Of a stretch of 6,968 nucleotides of DNA, positions 1-5,992 are shown piece by piece. The notes beneath the pieces were generated by a model that made no database searches, was not told where the DNA came from, and was given only the letters and a program-made list of their open reading frames with translations. This stretch comes from JAJFFW01 sp039187035 (GTDB taxonomy: Bacteria; Pseudomonadota; Alphaproteobacteria; Caulobacterales; Parvularculaceae): contig JBCCZS010000167.1 in NCBI GenBank assembly GCA_039187035.1, forward strand, positions 1-6,968, written 5' to 3'. A program made the translations under genes and the position numbers. Position 1 is the stretch's first letter, and every line of letters starts with the position of its first letter.

Positions 1-134
1 CCGACGCTCATGGGGGACAAGTCGCGGATCAGGTCCGGCAAGACCGGCAGAATGATGCCGACGCCGGCCATGTCGATCGCCATCGTCAGGGCGATGAAAA
101 CGAGCGCATTCCGGCCGGCTGGCTTCGCGGTCAT
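1..134 (-). CDS. MFS transporter, TetA-like (DHA1) family, N-terminal fragment
   Basis: Only the first 44 codons are present; the gene continues past the left edge. The translation starts MTAKPAGRNALVF and contains one complete hydrophobic segment (about residues 10-33) with GVGIILPVLPDLIRD. That resembles the first helix and following loop of TetA/TCR-type major facilitator drug:proton antiporters, where a membrane Asp (here D21) precedes a G-x-G-I-I-x-P-V-L-P-D-L stretch. Family members are inner-membrane exporters of about 400 residues; substrate cannot be inferred from this piece. The ATG at 134 is chosen because an AAAGGA-like ribosome site lies about 11 bases upstream and homology begins soon after it. 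The gene is divergent from the DUF2244 gene across a 203-base gap. Family call is fairly good; drug specificity is not claimed. Confidence 0.75.
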   Translation of the reverse strand, partial: MTAKPAGRNALVFIALTMAIDMAGVGIILPVLPDLIRDLSPMSV

Positions 135-337
135 GAATGCGCAAGTCCTTTCCGGTAAGGCGCCTCGGGTGTTGAAGGCTCGCCGTCGACGGCGGGATCG
201 CGTCCGCCGCCGCACTGTACGCTTCCGCGACTTTAGGGCGGGCGCATGGCGTATTCGGGCCGTTTTGCGGCAATTCGCGCCAAAGCGCGAGCCGCGCGGT
301 CGCTAGCGTTCGTAATGCGAGGAGCTATGGTTGCGCA
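135..337. other. Divergent intergenic region (MFS transporter / DUF2244 operon)
   Basis: These 203 bases separate two divergent genes, so both promoters should lie here. I could not find a convincing -35/-10 pair on either strand. The region contains a perfect 14-base palindrome at 181-194 and a GAGGAG ribosome-site-like motif at 319-324, 13 bases before the DUF2244 start. No open frame crossing it looks like a real gene. Confidence 0.5.
181..194. repeat. Perfect 14-base palindrome, possible operator
   Basis: CGCCGTCGACGGCG reads identically on both strands, with no spacer. It lies about 47 bases upstream of the MFS start, in the divergent gap. A dimeric regulator could bind such a site, but no regulator gene is visible and GC-rich DNA produces palindromes of this size by chance. 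At roughly 66% GC I estimate about one per window this size, so only its intergenic position raises interest. Confidence 0.35.
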
Positions 338-961
338 ATGGGGCGGGTAAGCGTCATCGAGGACATGCCGGCGACGGCGAAAGGGCGCGCGCGCGACGAC
401 GCGGGCGATGTCGCGGGTGACGGCGCGCGCCACGATGCGGGCGGGCGCGGTCCCGCCGGCGAGGGCGCGCCGCCCGACGGGGGCCTCGACGGGGTCCTCT
501 TTGACGCCGTTTTGTTTCCGAACCGATCGCTCCCGACCGCCGGCTTCGCCGCCGTCATGACGGTCGTGATCGCGGCGAACCTCACCTTCGGGGTTTACTT
601 CCTGGCGCTCGGCGCGTGGCCGGTATTGGGGTTTTGCGGCCTCGACGTCTTTCTCGTTTGGCTCGCCTTTAAGGTAAGCTACCGCCAGGGGCGGCTGCGC
701 GAACGGATCGTCGTGACGCGCGAGGCCTTGAAAGTCGCCCGGGTTATGCCGTCGGGCCACGAAATGCGCTGGGAGTTGCAGCCCTATTGGACGCGCGTCG
801 AGATCGACGAGCCGGTGCGCCATGAGAGCCAAGTCGCCATCCGCTCGAAAGGGCGCACCCTCGTCGTCGGCGCGTTCTTGTCGCCTATGGAGCGCGCCGA
901 TCTCGCGCGCGCGCTGAAGCGGGCGCTGGTTCGTTCGGCGAGCGTCGCCGCCGAGGCATGA
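338..961 (+). CDS. DUF2244 family integral membrane protein
   Basis: A 207-residue membrane protein of the DUF2244 family, which has no established biochemical role. The family match is residues about 56-196: a FDAVLFPNRSL entry, two adjacent transmembrane helices (about 68-91 and 94-113), then a soluble region with RIVVTREALKV, HEMRWELQPYW and a C-terminal helix (SPMERADLARALKRAL). This resembles a small two-helix anchor followed by a cytoplasmic beta-rich domain. Residues 1-50 are a Gly/Ala/Asp/Arg-rich low-complexity stretch outside the family core. The ATG at 338 is the only upstream in-frame start before a stop; GAGGAG sits 13 bases before it. Met10 (365) is an alternative. The stop overlaps the next start (ATGA, 958-961), implying translational coupling and an operon. 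Family call is confident; function unknown. Confidence 0.88.
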   Translation: MGRVSVIEDMPATAKGRARDDAGDVAGDGARHDAGGRGPAGEGAPPDGGLDGVLFDAVLFPNRSLPTAGFAAVMTVVIAANLTFGVYFLALGAWPVLGFCGLDVFLVWLAFKVSYRQGRLRERIVVTREALKVARVMPSGHEMRWELQPYWTRVEIDEPVRHESQVAIRSKGRTLVVGAFLSPMERADLARALKRALVRSASVAAEA

Positions 962-1500
962 TTGCGTTCCTGATTTTCGCCGGCGGCGCTGTCGCGCTCG
1001 CCTGGGCGGCCTACGCCGCGTGGGCGCGGCGCATAGAGACCGAGATCCGGGAAGGCGCGGCCCTTGAATTTGAGCGGTTGACGAAGGTCGAGCCGGCGTT
1101 GGTCGCGGGGGTCGACGCGGAGGTCTTCGCCGCCGTTTATCGCCGCGTGCACTTCCCGCGTTTTCCGAAATACGCCCTCGGCGCGGCGAGCGCGTTCGTC
1201 GCCGCGTTGCCGGTCATTTTGGCGCTGACCGCGAGCGTCGTCATCGCCGGGCAGGCGGCTGGCGTGTTGCCCGAGACCGACGAGATCGCGCGCTTCGTTC
1301 CGGAGGGAACGACGGCTGCGACGCCCGACGGCATGTGCGACACCGAGTGCCAACTGGTCGTTGCGGCGAATTTCGCGGGCTTTTACTTCTTCTTCGGCGT
1401 GCTCGCCGCCTGGTTGGCGATCGTCGCCGTCGCAATGTATCGCTTCCACGCCCGCAGGCCGGGCGATTTGCGCGAAGAATTGATCCGCGCGCGGCCGTAA
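958..1500 (+). CDS. Hypothetical three-helix membrane protein
   Basis: I do not recognise this 180-residue protein. It shows three hydrophobic segments: residues about 2-22, 75-98 and 136-160. Residues 23-74 are rich in Arg/Lys (WARRIETEIRE, YRRVHFPRFPKY) and the tail is also basic (RFHARRPGDLREELIRARP). By the positive-inside rule both should be cytoplasmic, with the N-terminus and the acidic 99-135 loop periplasmic. That loop carries the only two cysteines, C127 and C131 (CDTEC), which could form a disulphide or bind metal. The start overlaps the DUF2244 stop by ATGA, and the VOC gene follows after 20 bases, so all three are probably co-transcribed. Overlap, codon pattern and coherent topology support a real gene. 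No function is proposed. Confidence 0.78.
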   Translation: MIAFLIFAGGAVALAWAAYAAWARRIETEIREGAALEFERLTKVEPALVAGVDAEVFAAVYRRVHFPRFPKYALGAASAFVAALPVILALTASVVIAGQAAGVLPETDEIARFVPEGTTAATPDGMCDTECQLVVAANFAGFYFFFGVLAAWLAIVAVAMYRFHARRPGDLREELIRARP

Positions 1501-1520
1501 ACGGCGAAAGGCGCCCGCCC

Positions 1521-1961
1521 ATGCAATACCTTCACACGATGGTGCGCGTCAGCGATCTCGACGCGTCGCTCCAGTTCTACTGCACGCATCTGGGTCTCGT
1601 GGAGACGTCGCGCTACGACAGCGAGAAGGGCCGCTTCACGCTCGTCTTTCTCGCCGCCCCGGACGACGTCGAGGCCGCGCGCGAGAAAAAAGCGCCGCTC
1701 GTTGAACTCACCTTCAATTGGGATCGCGAAGACTACCAGGGCGGGCGTAATTTCGGGCACCTCGCGTTTCGCGTCGACGACATTTACGCGGTCTGCGCGC
1801 GGCTCCAGGACGGCGGCGTGACGATCAACCGGCCGCCGCGCGACGGTCATATGGCGTTCGTGCGCTCGCCGGACGGGATTTCGATCGAATTGCTCCAGAA
1901 AGGCGACGCGCTAGCGCCGGCCGAACCGTGGGCGAGCATGCAGAACGTCGGCGCGTGGTGA
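1521..1961 (+). CDS. gloA: VOC family protein, glyoxalase I-like (lactoylglutathione lyase)
   Basis: A 146-residue single vicinal-oxygen-chelate protein with two beta-alpha-beta modules. The candidate metal ligands of GloA-type glyoxalase I are all present: H5 (YLHTMVRV), E62 (PLVELTFNW), H80 (NFGHLAFRV) and E123 (GISIELLQ). Glyoxalase I converts the methylglyoxal-glutathione hemithioacetal to S-lactoylglutathione in the cytosol, as a homodimer with shared metal sites. Other supporting stretches are LGLVETSRYD, GRFTLVFLAAP and RSPDGISIELLQ. The ATG at 1521 is chosen over the long upstream in-frame extension because H5 must be near the N-terminus and an AAAGG site lies about 10 bases upstream. 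It sits 20 bases after the hypothetical membrane gene, as last gene of that cluster. The tail after E123 (PAEPWASMQNVGAW) is longer than in the E. coli enzyme. VOC fold is certain; the exact substrate is inferred. Confidence 0.88.
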   Translation: MQYLHTMVRVSDLDASLQFYCTHLGLVETSRYDSEKGRFTLVFLAAPDDVEAAREKKAPLVELTFNWDREDYQGGRNFGHLAFRVDDIYAVCARLQDGGVTINRPPRDGHMAFVRSPDGISIELLQKGDALAPAEPWASMQNVGAW

Positions 1962-1962
1962 G

Positions 1963-2000
1963 CCGGCCGGTTCGGCGCCGGAACGGCGAAGTTATTGTTT
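1963..2000 (+). terminator. Weak candidate terminator after the VOC gene
   Basis: Just after the VOC stop, CCGGC (1963-1967) can pair with GCCGG (1977-1981), or with a bulge CCGGTTC (1967-1973) can pair with GAACGG (1981-1986). T-rich DNA with TTATTGTTTTCTT (1992-2004) follows. The T-tract is several bases from the stem and interrupted, so this is a marginal intrinsic terminator. The T-rich stretch also overlaps the candidate promoter of the next operon. Confidence 0.25.
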
Positions 2001-2023
2001 TCTTAGGCTGCTCCCCCCATAAG
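1995..2023 (+). promoter_or_regulatory. Candidate sigma-70-type promoter for the NatAB-like operon
   Basis: TTGTTT (1995-2000) and CATAAG (2018-2023) are separated by exactly 17 bases, matching the consensus hexamers at 3/6 and 4/6 positions. Transcription would begin near 2030, giving a leader of about 14 bases before the ATG at 2044. This is the most AT-rich spot between the VOC and ATPase genes. No start site can be proved from sequence. Confidence 0.35.
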
Positions 2024-2043
2024 CGACGGGGCGGGGTCAACCA

Positions 2044-3012
2044 ATGTCGCAACCAGTTCTGTCGCTCTCTCATGTGGTGAAGCGCTTCGGCCGCTTGGCG
2101 GCCGTCGACGACGTCTCGTTCGACGTGCAGCCGGGCGAGATTTTCGGCTTTTTGGGGCCGAACGGGGCGGGCAAGACGACGACGTTGCGCATCGCGCTCG
2201 ACATTGTCGCGCCGACGTCGGGGATGGTGCGCATTCTCGGCGCGCGCTCGGCGATCCCAGTGCGCGCGCGCATCGGCTATCTGCCGGAAGAGCGCGGCCT
2301 TTATCGCAAGATGAAAGCCGCCGAAACCATCGCCTACTTTGCGCGCCTGCGCGGCGTGCCGGGCCGCGAGGCCAAAAAGCGTGCGTTGGCGCTGTTGGAG
2401 GAGTTCGGCCTCGGCAAGTTCGCGCGCGTCAAGAACGAAGCCCTGTCCAAAGGCATGGCGCAAAAAGTCCAGTTGCTGGCGACGATCGCGCACGACCCCG
2501 AGCTGCTCATTTTGGACGAGCCGTTTTCAGGCCTCGACCCGATCAACCCGCGATCGCTTGAAGATCTCCTCCTGCGGCTCAAAGCCGAGGGCCGCACCAT
2601 CATCTTTTCGACGCACGTGATGGAGCACGCCGAAAGGGTGTGCGACCGGTTTATGATTATGGCCGGCGGGCAAGCCCGCTTTATCGGCGATCTCGATGCG
2701 GCGCGCGCGGCGATGCCGCCGCGGGTTCTCCTGCGCACCGCCGCGGCCCCGGACGACATCGCGCGGCTGCCCGGCGTCGTCTCGGTCGAGCCGCGCGGCG
2801 ATAAAGTCGGTGAGACCGGCGAGCGCGAATACATCGCCTCCCTGGAGCCGGGCTTTGATCCGCAAGCGGTGCTCGCCGCCGCGCTCGCAGCCGGGCTGAC
2901 GCTCACCAAATTCGAACAGGGCGGGGCGAGCCTCCACGACATTTTCGTCGCGATCGCCGGCGACGCCGCGACGCCCGACGCGTCGATCGATCAACGGAGC
3001 CGCGCGGCGTGA
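2044..3012 (+). CDS. ABC transporter ATP-binding protein, NatA-like
   Basis: A 322-residue ATPase subunit of an ABC-2-type exporter. Walker A GPNGAGKTT is at 38-46 (K44), Walker B LLILDEP at 154-160 with catalytic E159, D-loop SGLDP at 162-166 and H-loop His191 (STHVME). The signature is LSKGMAQK (134-141) rather than LSGGQ, and the Q-loop position holds Glu82 (YLPEERGLY); from memory both are normal in the NatA/YhaQ-like subfamily. A C-terminal accessory domain of about 90 residues (around 220-305) matches the DUF4162-type extension. The ATG at 2044 puts the first beta strand (VLSLSHVVKRFG) at the usual place; the ribosome site is weak (GGGGCGGGG). Its stop overlaps the permease start (GTGA), so the two are coupled and surely form one transporter. 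NatAB of Bacillus exports Na+; the substrate here is unknown. Confidence 0.93.
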   Translation: MSQPVLSLSHVVKRFGRLAAVDDVSFDVQPGEIFGFLGPNGAGKTTTLRIALDIVAPTSGMVRILGARSAIPVRARIGYLPEERGLYRKMKAAETIAYFARLRGVPGREAKKRALALLEEFGLGKFARVKNEALSKGMAQKVQLLATIAHDPELLILDEPFSGLDPINPRSLEDLLLRLKAEGRTIIFSTHVMEHAERVCDRFMIMAGGQARFIGDLDAARAAMPPRVLLRTAAAPDDIARLPGVVSVEPRGDKVGETGEREYIASLEPGFDPQAVLAAALAAGLTLTKFEQGGASLHDIFVAIAGDAATPDASIDQRSRAA

Positions 3013-4553
3013 ACGCGATCTTGCAAATCGCCTGGCGGGAATACCGGCAGTATGTGTTCTCGCGCGGGTTCTTGCTGTTTTTGATTCTGTTTCCCGTCGG
3101 CTTCGTCGTCGGCGCGGTGGCGTTCAGCTGGGCCGAACGGCAATTGCCGACGCGGCATTTCGCGGTCTTCGACGAAACGGGGCTCTATGCGGAGGCCATC
3201 GATCGCGAAATCGACATTCTCGCCGCGCGCCGATCGCTGAGCGCGTGGGACACGTATCTTGAACTCGCGGCCAAAAAGGACGCCCTCGACGCGGCGGTCG
3301 AGGAAGACGCCATACCCGAGCCGTTCGCGCCGGGACCGGTGACGACGGAACGCGCGACCGCGTTCGTCGACGCCGGCGGCGCGCAAGCCGCGATCGCCGC
3401 CGTGCGGCCCTATCTGCGCGACGGCGCGCCCGCCTTTATGGAAACCAGCCGCGGCATCGTGCGCGTCGATTTGCCGGCGAGCGCCGCATCCGCCGACAGC
3501 CTGGAAGCCGCCGCCGACGCCCTGCGCCCGTTTCTAAACGGCGAGCGGCCGGTCATCGGCCCCGAAGGCGCGCCGGTAGACTTATTCGCCGCGGTGTTAA
3601 TCCCGGCCGGGTTCACCGCGGACGGCGGCGACGACGCGCCTGAGGCGCAGTATTGGAGCCGCAACCTCACCGACAACGACTTGCGCGGGGCGATCGCGCG
3701 CGCGCTTGATCGCGCGCTCAGCCGCGAGAAACTCGAGACCCTCGGCGTCGACGCCGACGTGCTCGACGATCTTCTCGACACCGACGCGCCGATCGCCGAC
3801 TTCCGTCCGGACCGGGACGAAGAAGAGGCCGAACTCGGCGTGCGCGATCGGGTTGAGACGATCATCCCCGGCGTTCTCACCTACATGCTGGTCTTCATCA
3901 TCATGGGCGTCGGCAATCTCTTGCTCACGAACACGATCGAAGAGCGCTCGAACAAAATCGTCGAAATCTTGCTGTCCTCGGTGACGGCGAACCAGTTGAT
4001 GATGGGCAAGCTCATCGGGATCGGCGCGGTGGGGCTGACGATGCCGACGATATTCGTCCTCGTCGGCGGCCTCCTCACGTTCGTTGCGCCGGGGGCGAAC
4101 GAGCTTGTCGGCGGGATCGGCTCGATCCTTTTCTCAACGCCGTTGTTCGCGATCTACCTGTTTTACTTCTTCTGCGCCTATTTCATTTTCGCGATGATCT
4201 TTTTGGCCATCGGCGCGGTGTCGAATTCGCTGCAGGACGCGCAAAGCTATATGGGGCCGGTGACGTTGTCGCTGTTCGCGCCGCTGCCGCTCGTCCTCGT
4301 CATGTACCAAAACCCCAATGGCGTCATCGCGACGATCCTAACGTGGATACCGATCTATACGCCGTATGCAGTGTTGTTGCGCGTCGCGTCCGATCCGCCG
4401 CTCTGGGAGATCCTCGGCGCGACCGCATTCATGCTGCTGTTCGCGTACGTCCTCGCCCGCCTGATGGGCCGCGTCTTCCGCCGCGCAATCTTGTCGTCGG
4501 GACCGGTGAAGCTGAGCGAGGCGTTCAAACTTTTGGTGTCGCGCGAAGATTGA
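3009..4553 (+). CDS. ABC-2 type transporter permease, NatB-like
   Basis: A 514-residue inner-membrane permease pairing with the ATPase immediately upstream. It has one N-terminal helix (about 20-41), a large extracytoplasmic domain of roughly 240 residues (42-284), then a C-terminal cluster of about five helices (near 285-308, 336-360, 372-404, 416-452, 464-485). Between the first two of these lies EERSNKIVEILLSSV (311-325), the conserved cytoplasmic coupling segment of ABC-2/NatB permeases. The helix-ectodomain-helix layout is typical of the ABC2_membrane_3/NatB (COG1668-like) group. The start is GTG at 3009, overlapping the ATPase TGA by four bases; CGGAG at 2995-2999 is a well-placed ribosome site. 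The ectodomain is Asp/Glu/Ala-rich and includes DEEEAEL just before the second helix. Substrate unknown; Na+ or another small-molecule efflux is possible by family analogy only. Confidence 0.9.
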   Translation: MNAILQIAWREYRQYVFSRGFLLFLILFPVGFVVGAVAFSWAERQLPTRHFAVFDETGLYAEAIDREIDILAARRSLSAWDTYLELAAKKDALDAAVEEDAIPEPFAPGPVTTERATAFVDAGGAQAAIAAVRPYLRDGAPAFMETSRGIVRVDLPASAASADSLEAAADALRPFLNGERPVIGPEGAPVDLFAAVLIPAGFTADGGDDAPEAQYWSRNLTDNDLRGAIARALDRALSREKLETLGVDADVLDDLLDTDAPIADFRPDRDEEEAELGVRDRVETIIPGVLTYMLVFIIMGVGNLLLTNTIEERSNKIVEILLSSVTANQLMMGKLIGIGAVGLTMPTIFVLVGGLLTFVAPGANELVGGIGSILFSTPLFAIYLFYFFCAYFIFAMIFLAIGAVSNSLQDAQSYMGPVTLSLFAPLPLVLVMYQNPNGVIATILTWIPIYTPYAVLLRVASDPPLWEILGATAFMLLFAYVLARLMGRVFRRAILSSGPVKLSEAFKLLVSRED

Positions 4554-4562
4554 CCCGGGGCG

Positions 4563-4582
4563 TGCGCCGACGTTCAGGCGCA
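4563..4582. terminator. Small hairpin between convergent genes
   Basis: TGCGCC (4563-4568) is an exact inverted match to GGCGCA (4577-4582) around an 8-base loop, in the 46-base gap between the convergent permease and zf-CHCC genes. There is no T-tract on either side, so it is not a classical intrinsic terminator. It may act bidirectionally or protect 3' ends, or be chance. Confidence 0.25.
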
Positions 4583-4599
4583 TCGACGACGAACCGAAG

Positions 4600-4860
4600 C
4601 TATCGGCCGGCCTTCTCCGGATCGAAAACGTAGAGCCGGTCGCAATAGCCGCAGACGGCCCAGCCGTCGTCCAAACTGTAATAGACCTTCGGATGGCCGA
4701 GCGCGCCGCCGCCGCCGTCGCAGGCGACCCGGCGCGTTGCGACGTAGATCGTTTCCGGCGCGTCGCGGGGCGGAGCGGGCGCGGCGTCGTCCAGATCGGT
4801 CCCGAGATCAGCGGCGGGATCGACGACGGCTTCTCCGGCGGGCATGTCGTCGGGGGTCAT
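4600..4860 (-). CDS. zf-CHCC zinc-finger domain protein (NDUFS6-like)
   Basis: An 86-residue protein with a C-terminal zf-CHCC domain: C47-x8-H56-x13-C70-x2-C73 within RVACDGGGGALGHPKVYY and GWAVCGYCDRLYVF. This domain is shared with the mitochondrial complex I accessory subunit NDUFS6 (13 kDa). Alphaproteobacteria carry stand-alone homologues, and Paracoccus complex I contains one, so a role in NADH dehydrogenase assembly or stability is plausible but inferred. Residues 1-36 are an acidic, Ala/Pro-rich, probably disordered lead-in. The ATG at 4860 is preferred over an in-frame ATG at 4899 because a TATAAA -10-like box (4880-4885, minus strand) lies between them and the longer start has its ribosome-like motif too close. 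It is convergent with the permease and divergent from the second ABC ATPase. No complex I genes are visible nearby. Confidence 0.85.
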   Translation of the reverse strand: MTPDDMPAGEAVVDPAADLGTDLDDAAPAPPRDAPETIYVATRRVACDGGGGALGHPKVYYSLDDGWAVCGYCDRLYVFDPEKAGR

Positions 4861-4879
4861 CGCATTTCCGCGGCGCGGC

Positions 4880-4885
4880 TTTATA
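4880..4885 (-). promoter_or_regulatory. Candidate -10 box for the zf-CHCC gene
   Basis: On the minus strand TATAAA (4885 down to 4880) sits about 20 bases upstream of the chosen ATG at 4860, in otherwise very GC-rich DNA. No good -35 hexamer is visible at 16-18 bases. An 8-base palindrome GAGCGCTC (4887-4894) lies directly upstream of the box and could be an operator or chance. Confidence 0.35.
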
Positions 4886-4986
4886 TGAGCGCTCTGCATC
4901 CTGCCGACGCATTGCGCGGAAGCGCGGGCGCCGTCAAGTCGGGCCGCGCTTGCGCGCCGCGCCCCCGCACGCCTGGAGCTTTCGCC

Positions 4987-5937
4987 ATGTCCGCGTCGTC
5001 CGAAGCCGATCCCGAACTCGCCGTCGTCACCGCCGGTTTGCGCAAAACCTATCCGGCGACGAAAAGATCGCCCGCCAAGGAGGCGTTAAAGGGCGTCGAT
5101 CTCGAAATCCGTCGCGGCGAGATCTTCGGGCTTCTCGGCCCGAACGGCGCGGGGAAATCGACCTTCATCAATATTTTGGCCGGGCTCGTCACCAAATCCG
5201 CCGGGACCGCGCGCGTGTGGGGGTTCGATCTCGATAAAAACCCGCGCCAAGTCCGCGCGGCGATCGGCGTCGTCCCGCAAGAAATCCTGACCGACGTCTT
5301 CTTCACGCCGAAAGAAGCGCTTGAGATCCACGCGGGGCTTTACGGGGTGCCCAAAGCTGAGCGGCGCACCGACGAAATTCTCAACGCGCTCGGCCTTGAA
5401 GACAAAGCGGACGCCTATGTGCGCCAGCTCTCCGGGGGCATGAAACGCCGGCTTCTCGTCGCCAAAGCAATGGTGCACGGCCCGCCCATCCTCATCCTGG
5501 ACGAGCCGACCGCGGGCGTCGACATCGAGTTGCGCAAGCAGCTTTGGGAGTACGTTTTAGAGCTCCACGACGCCGGGGTGACGATCGTCCTGACGACGCA
5601 CTACCTCGAAGAAGCCCAGGAGCTCTGCGACCGCATCGGCATTATTCATCACGGATCGCTCGTCGCGTGCGCGCCCACCGGCGACTTAATCGCCTCGCTC
5701 GACCGCAAAACGCTGATGGTGACGCCCGCCGAGCCCGTTTCGTCGGCGCCGGACCTTGCGCCGTACCCGGTTGAATTGAAGCCCGACGGCCGGCTCGCCG
5801 TCGCCTACCGGCCGAGCGCGGCGCCCGTATCGGCTATCCTGGAGCGGCTCGCCGCGGTCGGCGTGTCGGTGAAGGATCTCTCTACCGTCGAGGCCGATCT
5901 TGAAGACGTCTTTTTAGAAATGACGTACCGCGCCTAG
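4987..5937 (+). CDS. ABC transporter ATP-binding protein, YadG/CcmA-like, no adjacent permease
   Basis: A 316-residue ATPase with every canonical ABC motif: Walker A GPNGAGKST (51-59, K57), Q-loop Gln98 (VVPQE), signature LSGGM (148-152), Walker B ILILDEP (168-174, E173), D-loop AGVD (176-179) and H-loop His205 (LTTHYLEEA). A C-terminal accessory domain follows (about 235-316), ending in LEDVFLEMT, typical of ABC-2-type exporter ATPases such as YadG. The frame is open back to 4693, but that part is antisense to the zf-CHCC gene. The ATG at 4987 is chosen because TGGAG (4974-4978) is 8 bases upstream and ATPase homology begins at about residue 11. YadG-type ATPases normally sit beside a permease (YadH-like); here the next gene is rph, convergent. 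It may act with a permease elsewhere. It is not a close copy of the NatA-like ATPase, differing in Q-loop and signature. Confidence 0.92.
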   Translation: MSASSEADPELAVVTAGLRKTYPATKRSPAKEALKGVDLEIRRGEIFGLLGPNGAGKSTFINILAGLVTKSAGTARVWGFDLDKNPRQVRAAIGVVPQEILTDVFFTPKEALEIHAGLYGVPKAERRTDEILNALGLEDKADAYVRQLSGGMKRRLLVAKAMVHGPPILILDEPTAGVDIELRKQLWEYVLELHDAGVTIVLTTHYLEEAQELCDRIGIIHHGSLVACAPTGDLIASLDRKTLMVTPAEPVSSAPDLAPYPVELKPDGRLAVAYRPSAAPVSAILERLAAVGVSVKDLSTVEADLEDVFLEMTYRA

Positions 5938-5992
5938 CGACGGCGCGTGATCGCTTTCCTGACGGCGGCCCTCGGCGCAACGCGGTGACCGG

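Noticed and set aside
327..350. Seven-codon frame (MVAQWGG) overlapping the DUF2244 start, possible leader peptide
   Set aside because: The ribosome-like GAGGAG is only two bases from its ATG, which is too close. No attenuator structure or biased codon run supports it.
784..1449. Long minus-strand open frame of 221 codons opposite the DUF2244 and hypothetical membrane genes
   Set aside because: The translation is Arg/Ala-rich with no domain, and it lies antisense to two well-supported genes. Long antisense frames are expected at this GC content.
1335..1520. In-frame upstream extension of the VOC protein
   Set aside because: It overlaps the end of the hypothetical membrane gene, and metal ligand H5 requires a start at 1521.
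1825..2493. Long minus-strand open frame of 222 codons opposite the NatA-like ATPase
   Set aside because: It is antisense to unmistakable Walker A and other ATPase motifs, and its translation has no recognisable features.
4693..4986. In-frame upstream extension of the second ABC ATPase
   Set aside because: It overlaps the zf-CHCC gene on the other strand, adds non-homologous sequence, and the ATG at 4987 has a good ribosome site.
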